Assembly: GCA_018268375.1 (NCBI GenBank)
Contig: JAFDWS010000003.1
Location: 124,001 to 188,000, forward strand
DNA length: 64,000 nucleotides
DNA from: Armatimonadota bacterium
GTDB lineage: Bacteria > Armatimonadota > Fimbriimonadia > Fimbriimonadales > Fimbriimonadaceae
Direction of reading: 5' to 3'
The stretch's first letter is position 1, and every line of letters starts with the position of its first letter. Of the stretch, positions 49,669 to 58,254 are shown piece after piece. Position numbers and translations under genes: made by a program. The notes below the pieces were generated by a model. The model worked only from the letters and a program-made list of their open reading frames with translations, did not search any database and had not been told where the DNA came from.

Positions 49669-51555
49669 ATGGCAGCCCCAATGCGCCGGAATCCGCTTCC
49701 AGAGCTTGTGACCGACAAGCTAAAGACGCTACCCACCCGCCCAGGATGTTACATCTATCGCGATGAGCGGGGGGACGTCTTGTATGTCGGGAAAGCCGTC
49801 AACCTGCGCAATCGTGTCCGGTCGTACTTCCAGCCCAGCGCAAAGCACAGCGGCAAGAACGAGCGGCTGGTCGCCAAGGTGCGTGACATCGAGTTCATCG
49901 TCGTTGACAGTGAACTCGAGGCCCTCGTGCTCGAGTGCAACTTGATCAAAGAGCACCGCCCGCCCTACAACGTGATCATGCGGGACGACAAGAGCTACCC
50001 CTACATTGTCGTCACCAAGGAGAAGTACCCCCGCGTCCTGTTCACGCGGAACCCAAAACGGAGCAGCGGGAAGGTTTTCGGGCCGTACACCTCCGCTTAC
50101 TCGGTACGCGACACCCTGCAGTTGTTGCACAAGGTCTTCCCTCTCATCCCCTGCGGCAAGAGTTGGAGCGGGAAGGCCGAACAGAAGCCCTGCCTCTACT
50201 ACCACCTCGGTCAATGCCTCGGTCCGTGCGCTGGTCTCTCGCCTGCCTCGGAATACGCGCGGGTCATCGATCAGGTCAAGCGGTTCTTGGAAGGCAAGGA
50301 AACGAAGGTTCTGGACGACCTTCGCGCCCAAATGGCCGAAGCGGCCGAAGCCCTGGAATTCGAGAAAGCCGCGGCGGTGAGGGACCGGATCTCAGCCATC
50401 GAGGGAGTCCTTGAAAAGCAGAAGGTCTTGAGCGGCGAGGAGACCGACCGGGACGTCATCGCAGTGGTCAAGGACGACCGAGGCGCTGCGATCCAAATGC
50501 TCTACATCAGGGGCGGAAGGTTGATCGGCCAGCGACATTTCTTCCTGGACGGCAGCAAGGAAGCGTCTCCGAGCGAGGCGGTCGGAGAGTTCGTCAAGCA
50601 GTACTACAGTGATGTCCCCGAAGTGCCACGGGAGGTGCTGTTGCCGGTCGAGATTCTGGAGCGACAGATCGTCGAGCGTTGGTTGCGACAAAGGCGCGGC
50701 GCGGCAGTCAGCGTTGACGTTCCCCAAGGCGGAGAGGGGCTGAGGCTCGTGGATCTCGCCGCTCAGAACGCGGAGCAAGCCCTGCACGTCCTGTCTGCCG
50801 AGATCGAACAGAAGGAGCAGTGGGCCGAGTTCGCGATGACCCAGCTCTTGGAGGCCCTGGCGCTTCCGACCCTTCCGATGCGAATCGAGTGCTATGACAT
50901 CTCGAACATCCAAGGTAAGGCGCCAGTCGGCTCGATGGTCGTTTGCGAAAACGGCGAACCGGCTAAGAAGGAGTACCGGAGGTTTAAGGTCAGGTACCAG
51001 CCGGAGAGCCCGGACGACTTCGCCATGATGCACGAGGTCGTGCTGAGACGGCTCCGCGCTTACCTTGATGGCGATGAGAAGTTCTCGAAGCTCGCCGATC
51101 TGATGGTGATTGATGGTGGCAAAGGGCAGCTTTCGGCGGCCATGAACGCAAGGGACGCTCTAGGACTGACGGTGCCGATGGTCGGGCTTGCCAAGAAGCA
51201 GGAGATCCTGTTCATGGCGACAGATCGGGACACCAGCGTCATCGATACAAAGACAGACCGGTTCCGCGACATCGTCCTTCCGCTCGATTCGCCGGGGCTC
51301 GTCTTGCTGCGGCGCCTGCGAGACGAAGCCCACCGGTTCGCGATCACCTACCATCGCAAGGTGCGCGACAAACGTCTTCACGGCAGCGTCCTCGACGAGA
51401 TCCCTGGCATCGGCCCGAAAAAGCACAGGTTGCTGCTCCGTACCTTCGGATCGATCGAGGGCATCAGGCGGGCTACGGTCGAGGAGATTGCCGCGGTGCC
51501 GACCTTGACCCTCCGTCAAGCTGAGACGGTCAAAGAGTTCTTGCGGCGCGACTGA
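49669..51555 (+). CDS. uvrC: Excinuclease ABC subunit C
   Basis: Makes both incisions in nucleotide excision repair, with UvrA and UvrB. The 628 residues show all domains: GIY-YIG nuclease (RPGCYIYRDERGDVLYVGKA, RNRVRSYF), the Cys-rich segment with CLYYHLGQCLGPC, the UVR motif (about 215-250, LEFEKAAAVRDRISAI), the RNase H-like endonuclease (IECYDISNIQGKAPVGSMVV and LMVIDGGKGQLSAA with catalytic Asp) and the C-terminal HhH pair (IPGIGPKKHRLLLRTFGS). Start at ATG 49669; a second ATG 12 bp on is possible. FabI follows 12 bp after the stop. Confidence 0.97.
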   Translation: MAAPMRRNPLPELVTDKLKTLPTRPGCYIYRDERGDVLYVGKAVNLRNRVRSYFQPSAKHSGKNERLVAKVRDIEFIVVDSELEALVLECNLIKEHRPPYNVIMRDDKSYPYIVVTKEKYPRVLFTRNPKRSSGKVFGPYTSAYSVRDTLQLLHKVFPLIPCGKSWSGKAEQKPCLYYHLGQCLGPCAGLSPASEYARVIDQVKRFLEGKETKVLDDLRAQMAEAAEALEFEKAAAVRDRISAIEGVLEKQKVLSGEETDRDVIAVVKDDRGAAIQMLYIRGGRLIGQRHFFLDGSKEASPSEAVGEFVKQYYSDVPEVPREVLLPVEILERQIVERWLRQRRGAAVSVDVPQGGEGLRLVDLAAQNAEQALHVLSAEIEQKEQWAEFAMTQLLEALALPTLPMRIECYDISNIQGKAPVGSMVVCENGEPAKKEYRRFKVRYQPESPDDFAMMHEVVLRRLRAYLDGDEKFSKLADLMVIDGGKGQLSAAMNARDALGLTVPMVGLAKKQEILFMATDRDTSVIDTKTDRFRDIVLPLDSPGLVLLRRLRDEAHRFAITYHRKVRDKRLHGSVLDEIPGIGPKKHRLLLRTFGSIEGIRRATVEEIAAVPTLTLRQAETVKEFLRRD

Positions 51556-51567
51556 CATAATGGGCCC

Positions 51568-52332
51568 ATGCTCTTGGAAGGCAAGAAGGGTCTCGTCCTC
51601 AATGTGACGAACAAACACAGCATCGGATGGGCGGTCGCAGAGGCGGCGAACCGCCACGGTGCCAGGGTCGGAGTCGGCGCCCAGAACGAGAAGCTGAAGG
51701 GGAAGGTCGAAGAGCTGATCGAAGGCCGTCCGAACTTCGATACCTTCATGGTTGACTTTGCTTTCGACGACCAACTCGAGGCTCTGCGTGACGAAGTGGC
51801 CGCGAAGTACGGCATGGTGGACTTCGTCATCCACTCCGCCGCATACGCCAAGCGGGAAGACCTCGCGGGCCGCTTCATTGAAACGAGCCGGGACGGCTTC
51901 CAGCTCGCCATGGACGTCAGCGCTTACTCCCTGGTCGCCTTGTGCCGAGCCTTAGAGCCGGTCATTGCCGACGATGCGAGCGTGATGGCCATGAGCTACC
52001 TGGGTAGCACCCGAGCCGTACCGGGCTACAACGTGATGGGCGTGGCGAAAGCAGCGCTCGAGTCCTCGGTGCGGTACCTGGCAGGTGATCTCGGTGTCCG
52101 AGGCATTCGCGTGAACACCGTCAGCCCTGGCCCCATCAACACCGTGGCGGCCCGCGGCGTCAGGGGATTGACGGAGATGATCGAGACCGTCCATGAACGT
52201 TCTCCCTTGAAAAGACCATTTGGTCAAGAAGAAGTGGCCGGGACATGCGTCTATCTCATAAGTGACCTGTCCCGCGGAGTCACGGGTCAGATCGTCTTCG
52301 TTGATGATGGATACAACACCATCGGCATTTGA
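51568..52332 (+). CDS. fabI: Enoyl-[acyl-carrier-protein] reductase (FabI type)
   Basis: Reduces enoyl-ACP in the last step of each fatty-acid elongation round. A 254-residue short-chain dehydrogenase with FabI features: the divergent cofactor loop LVLNVTNKHSIGWAVAEA in place of the common TGxxxGxG, HSAAYAKREDL, and the catalytic Tyr-Lys pair in PGYNVMGVAKAAL (six residues between). FabI-typical also are VRGIRVNTVSPGPINTVAARG and FVDDGYNTIG at the end. Good length and order. It lies between uvrC and a formimidoyltransferase, all same strand with short gaps, so a mixed housekeeping operon is likely. Confidence 0.93.
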   Translation: MLLEGKKGLVLNVTNKHSIGWAVAEAANRHGARVGVGAQNEKLKGKVEELIEGRPNFDTFMVDFAFDDQLEALRDEVAAKYGMVDFVIHSAAYAKREDLAGRFIETSRDGFQLAMDVSAYSLVALCRALEPVIADDASVMAMSYLGSTRAVPGYNVMGVAKAALESSVRYLAGDLGVRGIRVNTVSPGPINTVAARGVRGLTEMIETVHERSPLKRPFGQEEVAGTCVYLISDLSRGVTGQIVFVDDGYNTIGI

Positions 52333-52353
52333 CAAAGGGGGGAAGACGGCCAG

Positions 52354-53238
52354 ATGAAAGTCTTGGCCGTTCCCCAATGGTCGTTTGGTCGGGACAGACG
52401 GTTGCTCGCCGATTGCCGCGACGCGATGCTGTCGGCTCCTGTCGACACCCACTATTGCGAAAGCGATATTGACCACAACCGCTCTGTGACCGCGTTCTCG
52501 GGCGAACTTGAGGACGTGAAAGACCTGCTGCTTGCGCTCGCGGGGATGATCTTGCCGGGCATCGACTTGAACCGCCACGTCGGCGTCCACCCGCGGCTCG
52601 GCGCACTGGACGTCTGTCCATTCACTCCGCTTGAGTCGCCGAAGACGAAGCTGCGGCTCCAGAAGTTCAAAGAATGGATCGAGACTGTCGGACGGTCGTT
52701 CGCGGAGGAGTTCGGGGTGCCTGTCTTCTTGTACGAGCGTTCGGAGCGCGGCAGGAGCGAGTCTGAGATCGCCAATTTGCGAAACGGTGGCTTCGGCGGC
52801 CTGCTCGACAAGGACCTCCAACCCGACTTCGGCCCTGCTGCTCTGCACCCTCACTCAGGTGTCACGCTCATGGGGTGGCGGGACTTCGTCATCACCCTGA
52901 ACGTGAACCTGTCGAGCGGTAATCCTCTTGCAGCGCAAAGGATCGCCCAACGCATCAGGGACATGAGGTCCGACGGCGATCCCCGGATGCTTGGCGTCAA
53001 GGCACTGGGCGTGCCCCTGCCCACTCGAGAAATGTCGCAAGTGTGCCTGGCCATGACGCTGCCCGACCTGACTCCCGTCGATCCTATCCTTGAGTACGTT
53101 TCTGTCGCCGCCGATTCTCTCGGCGCGGACGTCGCCTTCACCGAGCTGGTCGGGGTCATCAGAACGAGCGACCTGGAGCACGCCACACGCGTGCACCCGC
53201 GGCCCGAGCAGATCGTGCCCATGGGCGTTCGAGTCTGA
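52354..53238 (+). CDS. Glutamate formimidoyltransferase (FTCD N-terminal type)
   Basis: Transfers the formimino group between formiminoglutamate and tetrahydrofolate, normally in histidine or purine breakdown. The 294 residues match the formiminotransferase domain pair: DHNRSVTAFSGELEDV, GVHPRLGALDVCPFTPL, LYERSERG, and NVNLSSGNPLAAQRIAQRIR from the C-terminal subdomain. No cyclodeaminase domain or histidine-degradation (hut) gene is present. The protein is some 10-30 residues shorter than typical bacterial members. It sits 21 bp after fabI and 15 bp before purK; a folate one-carbon role serving purine synthesis would fit purK. Confidence 0.9.
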   Translation: MKVLAVPQWSFGRDRRLLADCRDAMLSAPVDTHYCESDIDHNRSVTAFSGELEDVKDLLLALAGMILPGIDLNRHVGVHPRLGALDVCPFTPLESPKTKLRLQKFKEWIETVGRSFAEEFGVPVFLYERSERGRSESEIANLRNGGFGGLLDKDLQPDFGPAALHPHSGVTLMGWRDFVITLNVNLSSGNPLAAQRIAQRIRDMRSDGDPRMLGVKALGVPLPTREMSQVCLAMTLPDLTPVDPILEYVSVAADSLGADVAFTELVGVIRTSDLEHATRVHPRPEQIVPMGVRV

Positions 53239-53253
53239 CGGTACATTGGTGCC

Positions 53254-54360
53254 TTGGGCGGGTTCGAGTACGACATCGGTTTCCTCGGCGGCGGCCAGTT
53301 GGCGCGGATGTCGATCCAGGCTGCCCAGCGCATGGGCTTAAGGTGCTTGTCCATCGACCCGTCGAAAGCCACCCCGGCATCTCAAATTGCCGACGCGTTG
53401 GTGGGGCCCCTCGACCAACTTACCGTGCTACCTGAAGTGTTTTTGAAGTGCGCAAGGGTCACGCTTGAGAACGAATTCATTCCAGCAGGCGCTATCGAAC
53501 AATCGCAGATCATTGCGGGCCGAGAGGACGGGGTAGGTGTGTTGCCAACTTGGGTGGCCCTAATGCACATCCAGGACAAGTACGCCCAGAAGTTGATGAT
53601 GAAGTCCTCCGGCGTTCCGTCCCCTGAGGCGTGGGACACGTTCGATTTGACTGAGTCCCCATCATTTCCAGTGATTCTCAAGTCACGATTTGGAGGTTAC
53701 GATGGAAAGGGGACTCGCACTGTCCGAACAGCCGAGGAATTCGACAGCTTCCGTACTCTGATGGAAGCCTGGGAATGGTACGCGGAACAGTTCGTCCCCT
53801 TCAAGCGAGAGCTCGCGGTCATGGTCTATCGCTCAGAGACGGAGGTCGGCACCTTCCCGACCATGGAGACAATCCAAACCGACCACGTCTGCGACCTTGT
53901 CTTCCCGGCAGGTGTGGACGCCAGCGAGATCGCGATCCAAGCGGTGGAGGCTGTCCACGGCTACGGCCTCTTCGGCGTCGAGCTCTTTGAGCTTGAAGAC
54001 GGCAGTTTCCAGGTGAACGAGATCGCTCCCCGTCCCCACAACACGGGCCACTACACGCTGGACTGGGGCGGGGTGAGCCAGTTCGAGCAGCACGTCCGGC
54101 TCGTGATGGGTTGGCCGTGCGAGAAACCCGAGGGCCAAGAGACGTGTATGGCCAACCTGTTGGGCCAGCCGGGGGCCGGTGACTACAAAGCAGGGATCCG
54201 GCACGCGCTGGAGGCCGTTCCGGAGGCTCATGTGCACTGGTACGGAAAGGCTGAGAGCCGCCCCGGTCGCAAGATGGGGCACATCAACGTCGTCGGTTCC
54301 GACTGCGTCGAACGTGCCAAGCTCGCCCGCGAGCACTTTTATGCCGGCTGGACCAGTTAG
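53254..54360 (+). CDS. purK: 5-(carboxyamino)imidazole ribonucleotide synthase PurK
   Basis: ATP-grasp enzyme that carboxylates AIR to N5-CAIR in purine synthesis. It has 368 residues: IGFLGGGQLARMSIQAAQRM at the N-terminus, DALVGPL, VTLENEFIP, ATP-grasp segments FPVILKSRFGGYDGKGTRTV and EQFVPFKRELAVMVYRS, and VNEIAPRPHNTGHYTLD with the metal ligands. KMGHINVVG is characteristic of PurK near its end. No ATG fits the conserved start; TTG 53254 is the best visible initiation codon. Convergent with the next gene, sharing stop bases (54357-54360). purE is not in the window. Confidence 0.94.
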   Translation: MGGFEYDIGFLGGGQLARMSIQAAQRMGLRCLSIDPSKATPASQIADALVGPLDQLTVLPEVFLKCARVTLENEFIPAGAIEQSQIIAGREDGVGVLPTWVALMHIQDKYAQKLMMKSSGVPSPEAWDTFDLTESPSFPVILKSRFGGYDGKGTRTVRTAEEFDSFRTLMEAWEWYAEQFVPFKRELAVMVYRSETEVGTFPTMETIQTDHVCDLVFPAGVDASEIAIQAVEAVHGYGLFGVELFELEDGSFQVNEIAPRPHNTGHYTLDWGGVSQFEQHVRLVMGWPCEKPEGQETCMANLLGQPGAGDYKAGIRHALEAVPEAHVHWYGKAESRPGRKMGHINVVGSDCVERAKLAREHFYAGWTS

Positions 54361-56597
54361 TTCTGCTGGAGCGTGCGCACTCTGATCGCGGCAACATTGA
54401 CCTTGCCGCCCTGCTTGACAATCAACCGGACGTATCGCGACCGGACTGGCGTCGATACGTATGTCAGAACATCGTGCGTGCCCGATTTCTTGCCGCGCTC
54501 AAGGAGGCGAAGCGGCCCCGCCGGTTCGACGATCCAGGGGTTGGTCTCGCCCGACTTTTGCCCGGTCTTGCCCGTAGCGATCTCGAACCGGTCCCAGATT
54601 CCGCCGGTCGTCTCGATCTCGACCGCAGCGATCAAACGGTCTCTGCCCAGGTCGATCTCGACCCAAGACGGTGCTGCGTCCCCAGGTTGGAGACTGACAC
54701 TCGTATCGTTGTTGCCGTCCACGAGGGAAGTGAGTTCGGCAGGAAAGCGTTGAAGGGAGTCGGTGACGATCTTGGATTGCGCGAGGTCTTCAGTTTCGTT
54801 GATCGGCCCGCCCGGTAGGAGGAACTTCAGTTCCAGGAAGGCCGCTCCTAGATTGCCTCTGGCTGCTTCGCTGACAAGGCTGGTGGCCGAGAGCCAATCG
54901 TTCTCGGTCACAAAGTTTGAGGTGACCCTAACGAGAGCGAAGCTGTTCGTCCCGTCTGGTTTCAAAGTGCCGAACAGGGTCGCACCGCCCTGGGCCGTCA
55001 GGTAGACGTAACCCTTGTCGTTCGACTTCGCCTTGTACAAGGCAGTCATCTGGAGTTGGCCATCCGCCATAGGGAAGACCTCGACGTCTGCCCCTGAGAT
55101 GGGGTTCCCGGCGCCGTCAACGATGGCGAGCACGACCAGTTGGGGCAGCTTGGGCGAGTATGCGCCGCGTTCCGCCAGGGGCTTGCCAACCAAGCTGTTG
55201 ATGGCCGCGACCTCAGCCCTGCCAAGAAGCCCGCGAGCCGGCAAGGGGGCTTGGGTGCCGCGAGGCTCTCCCCATGGATAGTTGGGCAACATGAGGGCCG
55301 ATGGCCAGGCGGAATCGTCACGCGTGTCCCCGATCCAACCGATCGAAACGTCTGGCGTAGCCGGTGCGTCGGCGGGGTTCGTCCACTTGCCGGACAGCGG
55401 CGAAACGGCCCGCACGGTGTCCTTCAACAACGAGTGAAAGGCATCCGTTTTGCCGAGGGCTGTGAAATCTCCATGGACGATAAGCGCGGGGCTGTCACCG
55501 GAAACGAGCCTGAGCCGCTCCAAGCAGCCCTCTGGCGCAAATGACGCTTTGCTTTGGGCGAACACCCCTTCATTCACAGCCGCGATGATCCGCTGATAGA
55601 ACTTGTCCACCGGCTCGTCGCCGCGCTCCTTGTCGACCAGTGCCTGTGCCGCTGGCGAGAGGGCGAACTTGACGGGCAGGCCACTTATGGAAACGGCCAT
55701 GGAGGTTCCTGCGCTGTCACTGCCTGCCGCTCGGACGTTCAGCGTCAACTTGTCGTTCCGCGGGTCAGGGGCATTGGCCAGAATCGCGTCCTTCGTGGTG
55801 ACGGAGACGGTGTCTCCCGGCGCCAAAGACCGTTGCGAAGCGTCTTGCCCCAGATTCCGATCGCCGATCTTGAACTCGCTGCTCCAACCCGTGGCGGGCG
55901 CGTCTCCCGTGTTTTGGATCTTGGCCGTCCACTTTCCGTCCTGTTCAAGCTCCATCCCCAGGATGACGAGCCGGGCTCCATTTCCGGCGTTCTTGGTGGT
56001 CAGTGTCAGTTCAGGGCCAGGACCCTGGCCTTCGCTGCTATAGAACACGCAGCTGCCTTCGAACTCGATGCGGAGGCCGTAGTTGTGCGCGGGGTCTTTG
56101 CGCATTTCCTCAAGAGCAGGGCCAAGCCCCACAAAGCGCACGCTAGATCCTTCCGTCAGGGCAGTGACACCCGAAATCGGCACGGCGTCCTGATCTGAAC
56201 TACCGCCTGCACCGTGCCACTTGGCTGTACCCGAGGAGTTCAGCCACGTCGCCCCGCCCTTGGGGAACAAGGGTTGGCCGGGTCGGGCGATGGGGGCACG
56301 TTGACCTGCGCCCTCGTTCCATGGGACGAGCACGCGCTTGACCGATTTGAGCTTGACTTCAGACTGGTCAAGCAGGTGCAGCGTGAGCATCGCGGAATCG
56401 ACCTGCTGCCCAGAGGGAATCCACTCGAGACCCGGGAACCGCAACAGCAGGGCGGTCTTTACGCCTCCGACCAGGAGCCCGTCCCTACCAAGGTTGAACT
56501 CGGGGACATCGGCGTCGACGTAGGTGTCCTCGATCGGTTGGAGGTCTGCTGGCCCGGCGAATGGCAAGAGCGCGGCCAAGGCGATGCCCAGAAACAT
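54357..56597 (-). CDS. Large secreted protein with DNRLRE-like and discoidin-like domains
   Basis: A 746-residue exported protein with signal peptide MFLGIALAALLPFAGPADL. Residues of about 20-200 resemble the DNRLRE/CBM96 beta-sandwich (EDTYVDADVPEFNLGRDGLLVGG, LLLRFPGL, MLTLHLLDQ, YGLRIEFEGS). A CARDB-like Ig stretch follows (WTAKIQNTGDAPATGWSSEF), then an uncharacterised central part and a C-terminal F5/8-type discoidin-like domain (SLVDGNNDTSVSLQPG, SWVEIDLGRDRLIAAVEI, RSRYVRLIVKQ). Carbohydrate binding on the surface is likely. No catalytic domain is clear; the middle part may hold one. Next to purK only by convergence. Confidence 0.7.
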   Translation of the reverse strand: MFLGIALAALLPFAGPADLQPIEDTYVDADVPEFNLGRDGLLVGGVKTALLLRFPGLEWIPSGQQVDSAMLTLHLLDQSEVKLKSVKRVLVPWNEGAGQRAPIARPGQPLFPKGGATWLNSSGTAKWHGAGGSSDQDAVPISGVTALTEGSSVRFVGLGPALEEMRKDPAHNYGLRIEFEGSCVFYSSEGQGPGPELTLTTKNAGNGARLVILGMELEQDGKWTAKIQNTGDAPATGWSSEFKIGDRNLGQDASQRSLAPGDTVSVTTKDAILANAPDPRNDKLTLNVRAAGSDSAGTSMAVSISGLPVKFALSPAAQALVDKERGDEPVDKFYQRIIAAVNEGVFAQSKASFAPEGCLERLRLVSGDSPALIVHGDFTALGKTDAFHSLLKDTVRAVSPLSGKWTNPADAPATPDVSIGWIGDTRDDSAWPSALMLPNYPWGEPRGTQAPLPARGLLGRAEVAAINSLVGKPLAERGAYSPKLPQLVVLAIVDGAGNPISGADVEVFPMADGQLQMTALYKAKSNDKGYVYLTAQGGATLFGTLKPDGTNSFALVRVTSNFVTENDWLSATSLVSEAARGNLGAAFLELKFLLPGGPINETEDLAQSKIVTDSLQRFPAELTSLVDGNNDTSVSLQPGDAAPSWVEIDLGRDRLIAAVEIETTGGIWDRFEIATGKTGQKSGETNPWIVEPAGPLRLLERGKKSGTHDVLTYVSTPVRSRYVRLIVKQGGKVNVAAIRVRTLQQN

Positions 56598-56606
56598 GCT
56601 GGCAGT

Positions 56607-57338
56607 TTATCCGCGCCTTGCGGTGTAGTGGAGGCGATCGCTCTTCGCCCTCGGCGGATCGAGGGTGTAACTGTCGTACGCCCGTACCTCTTCGAATCCA
56701 GCGTCGTTCAGGAACTGAACGATCTCTTCTTGCGTGTGGGCTCGCTGCACGTGGGTCTCTTGAAAGTGGTGACCGTCCCGTTCGAACTCCATGGAGACTC
56801 TGATGATCCGGGACTTCGGGTCGTAGTCGCCCTCCCACTTGTATCGGATCGGCGCCTTGGGACTGCGCTCCCGCTGATCGAACATGCGTTGCTCAAAGGC
56901 GTAGGCCGTGTTCACGTCGAAAACGAACGTCCCGCCGGGCTCAAGGTGCCGTGCGACGCGCCCGATCGCCTTGCTGAGGCTGGTCGGTTCCGTGATGTAG
57001 TTCAAGCTGTCGAAGAACGAATACGCGCCGGCAAAGGTCTCGCCTAGGTCGACCGTGGCGGCGTCGGCGACCTCGTACCGCAAAGGGAGACCGAGTTTTG
57101 CCGCTTTGGCCCTTGCCTGTTGAACCATCGGCTCGCTCAGGTCGAAGCCCGTGACCTCGTAGCCCTCTTGTGCGAGTAGCTCCGCGACCAGCCCGGTTCC
57201 ACAGCAAACGTCCAGCAGCTTGCGCGGATTGACGTCCATCTGCGCCAGCAGCAGTTGGTAGTAGCCGACCCACATGTCGTAGGGCACGTGGGACATCAAG
57301 ACGTCGTAGTGCTCGGCAATCGGACCGAAGCTCGTCAT
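56607..57338 (-). CDS. Class I SAM-dependent methyltransferase
   Basis: A 243-residue methyltransferase. Motif I is LLDVCCGTGLVAELLAQEGY followed by the acidic residue in VTGFDLSE; the DAATVDLGETFAGAYSFFDS stretch corresponds to motifs II-III. The C-terminal half (YKWEGDYDPKSRIIRVSMEFER) resembles small-molecule or unassigned methyltransferases of the YcgJ/Smta type. The N-terminal FGPIAEHYDVLMSHVPYDMWVGY is typical of this subgroup. It starts inside the stop of the polyprenyl synthase gene (4-bp overlap), so a prenyl-linked substrate is possible, but that rests only on position. Confidence 0.88.
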   Translation of the reverse strand: MTSFGPIAEHYDVLMSHVPYDMWVGYYQLLLAQMDVNPRKLLDVCCGTGLVAELLAQEGYEVTGFDLSEPMVQQARAKAAKLGLPLRYEVADAATVDLGETFAGAYSFFDSLNYITEPTSLSKAIGRVARHLEPGGTFVFDVNTAYAFEQRMFDQRERSPKAPIRYKWEGDYDPKSRIIRVSMEFERDGHHFQETHVQRAHTQEEIVQFLNDAGFEEVRAYDSYTLDPPRAKSDRLHYTARRG

Positions 57339-58213
57339 CGATCCCGCGCCACACAGTAGTCCGCCAGGTCGCGGACGGGAGCCGTGTCCCCCGGCACGTC
57401 TTCGAGCTGTCGTAAGGCAGCCGCGAGTTCCCCGTTCGCCTCGTCCAGAGAATCCTCAATGCTCAGACAAGCCGGATAAGTCATCTTCAGGCGGTCGCGG
57501 TCTGATCCCGCGGCTTTGCCCAAGGTTTCCTGGGCCGACGTCTCATTGAGGACGTCGTCGATGATCTGGAATGCGAGTCCGAGGTGGCGGCCAAAAGTGC
57601 CGAGGGCCGACTGGACAGTCGCTCCGCTTCCGGCGGCAAGCGCGCCCAACTCGCATGAAGCAGAGATGAGGCTCGCGGTCTTCATCAAGTGGATACGGCG
57701 CACGGTCTCGATCTTGGGCGGCTCGCCCTCTGAGAGGACGTCGAGCATCTCTCCGCCGACGAGGCCCTGGCTACCCACTGCTTGCGAGAGGACGGCGTTA
57801 GCCCGTGCCTTGGCCGAATCCGACAGGCACGAGGAGGCGAGCACTTCAAAGGCGAGGGCGAAGAGGGCGTCTCCCGCCAGCACGGCGACGGACTCGGCGA
57901 AGGCCTTGTGGACGGTCAACCGCCCGCGACGGAGGTCGTCGTTGTCGATGGCAGGCAGGTCGTCGTGGATCAGGGAGAAGCAGTGGACCAGCTCTACTGC
58001 GCAACCGACTTCCAGCCCCTGTGCCTCGGTTCCGCCTGCCGCCAGCGCCGACGCCATGGCAAGGGCGGGCCGGATTCTCTTGCCGTCGCCCAGGACGGCG
58101 TAGCGCATCGCACGGTGCAAGGCTTCTGGAGCTTGGGACTCCTTGGGGAGGATCTCGGCCAGGCGTTGGTCGATCGAAGAACGATAGGCCCTAAGACGGG
58201 CTTCACCGGACAC
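57335..58213 (-). CDS. ispA: Polyprenyl synthase, probably farnesyl/geranylgeranyl diphosphate synthase
   Basis: Condenses isopentenyl diphosphate with allylic diphosphates to make short prenyl chains. It has 292 residues: GKRIRPAL near the start, the first Asp-rich motif HDDLPAIDND (DD at 84-85), LAGDALFALAFEVL, and GLAFQIIDDVLNET as the second. The second motif reads DDVLN where DDxxD is usual; the final Asp is Asn. The chain-length region and short size suggest the IspA class. Start at GTG 58213. Coupled to the methyltransferase downstream by a 4-bp overlap. Confidence 0.9.
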   Translation of the reverse strand: MSGEARLRAYRSSIDQRLAEILPKESQAPEALHRAMRYAVLGDGKRIRPALAMASALAAGGTEAQGLEVGCAVELVHCFSLIHDDLPAIDNDDLRRGRLTVHKAFAESVAVLAGDALFALAFEVLASSCLSDSAKARANAVLSQAVGSQGLVGGEMLDVLSEGEPPKIETVRRIHLMKTASLISASCELGALAAGSGATVQSALGTFGRHLGLAFQIIDDVLNETSAQETLGKAAGSDRDRLKMTYPACLSIEDSLDEANGELAAALRQLEDVPGDTAPVRDLADYCVARDR

Positions 58214-58254
58214 TCCCGGCAGTCTACCAGCGGCTCTGGTATCTTGCCCGCACG

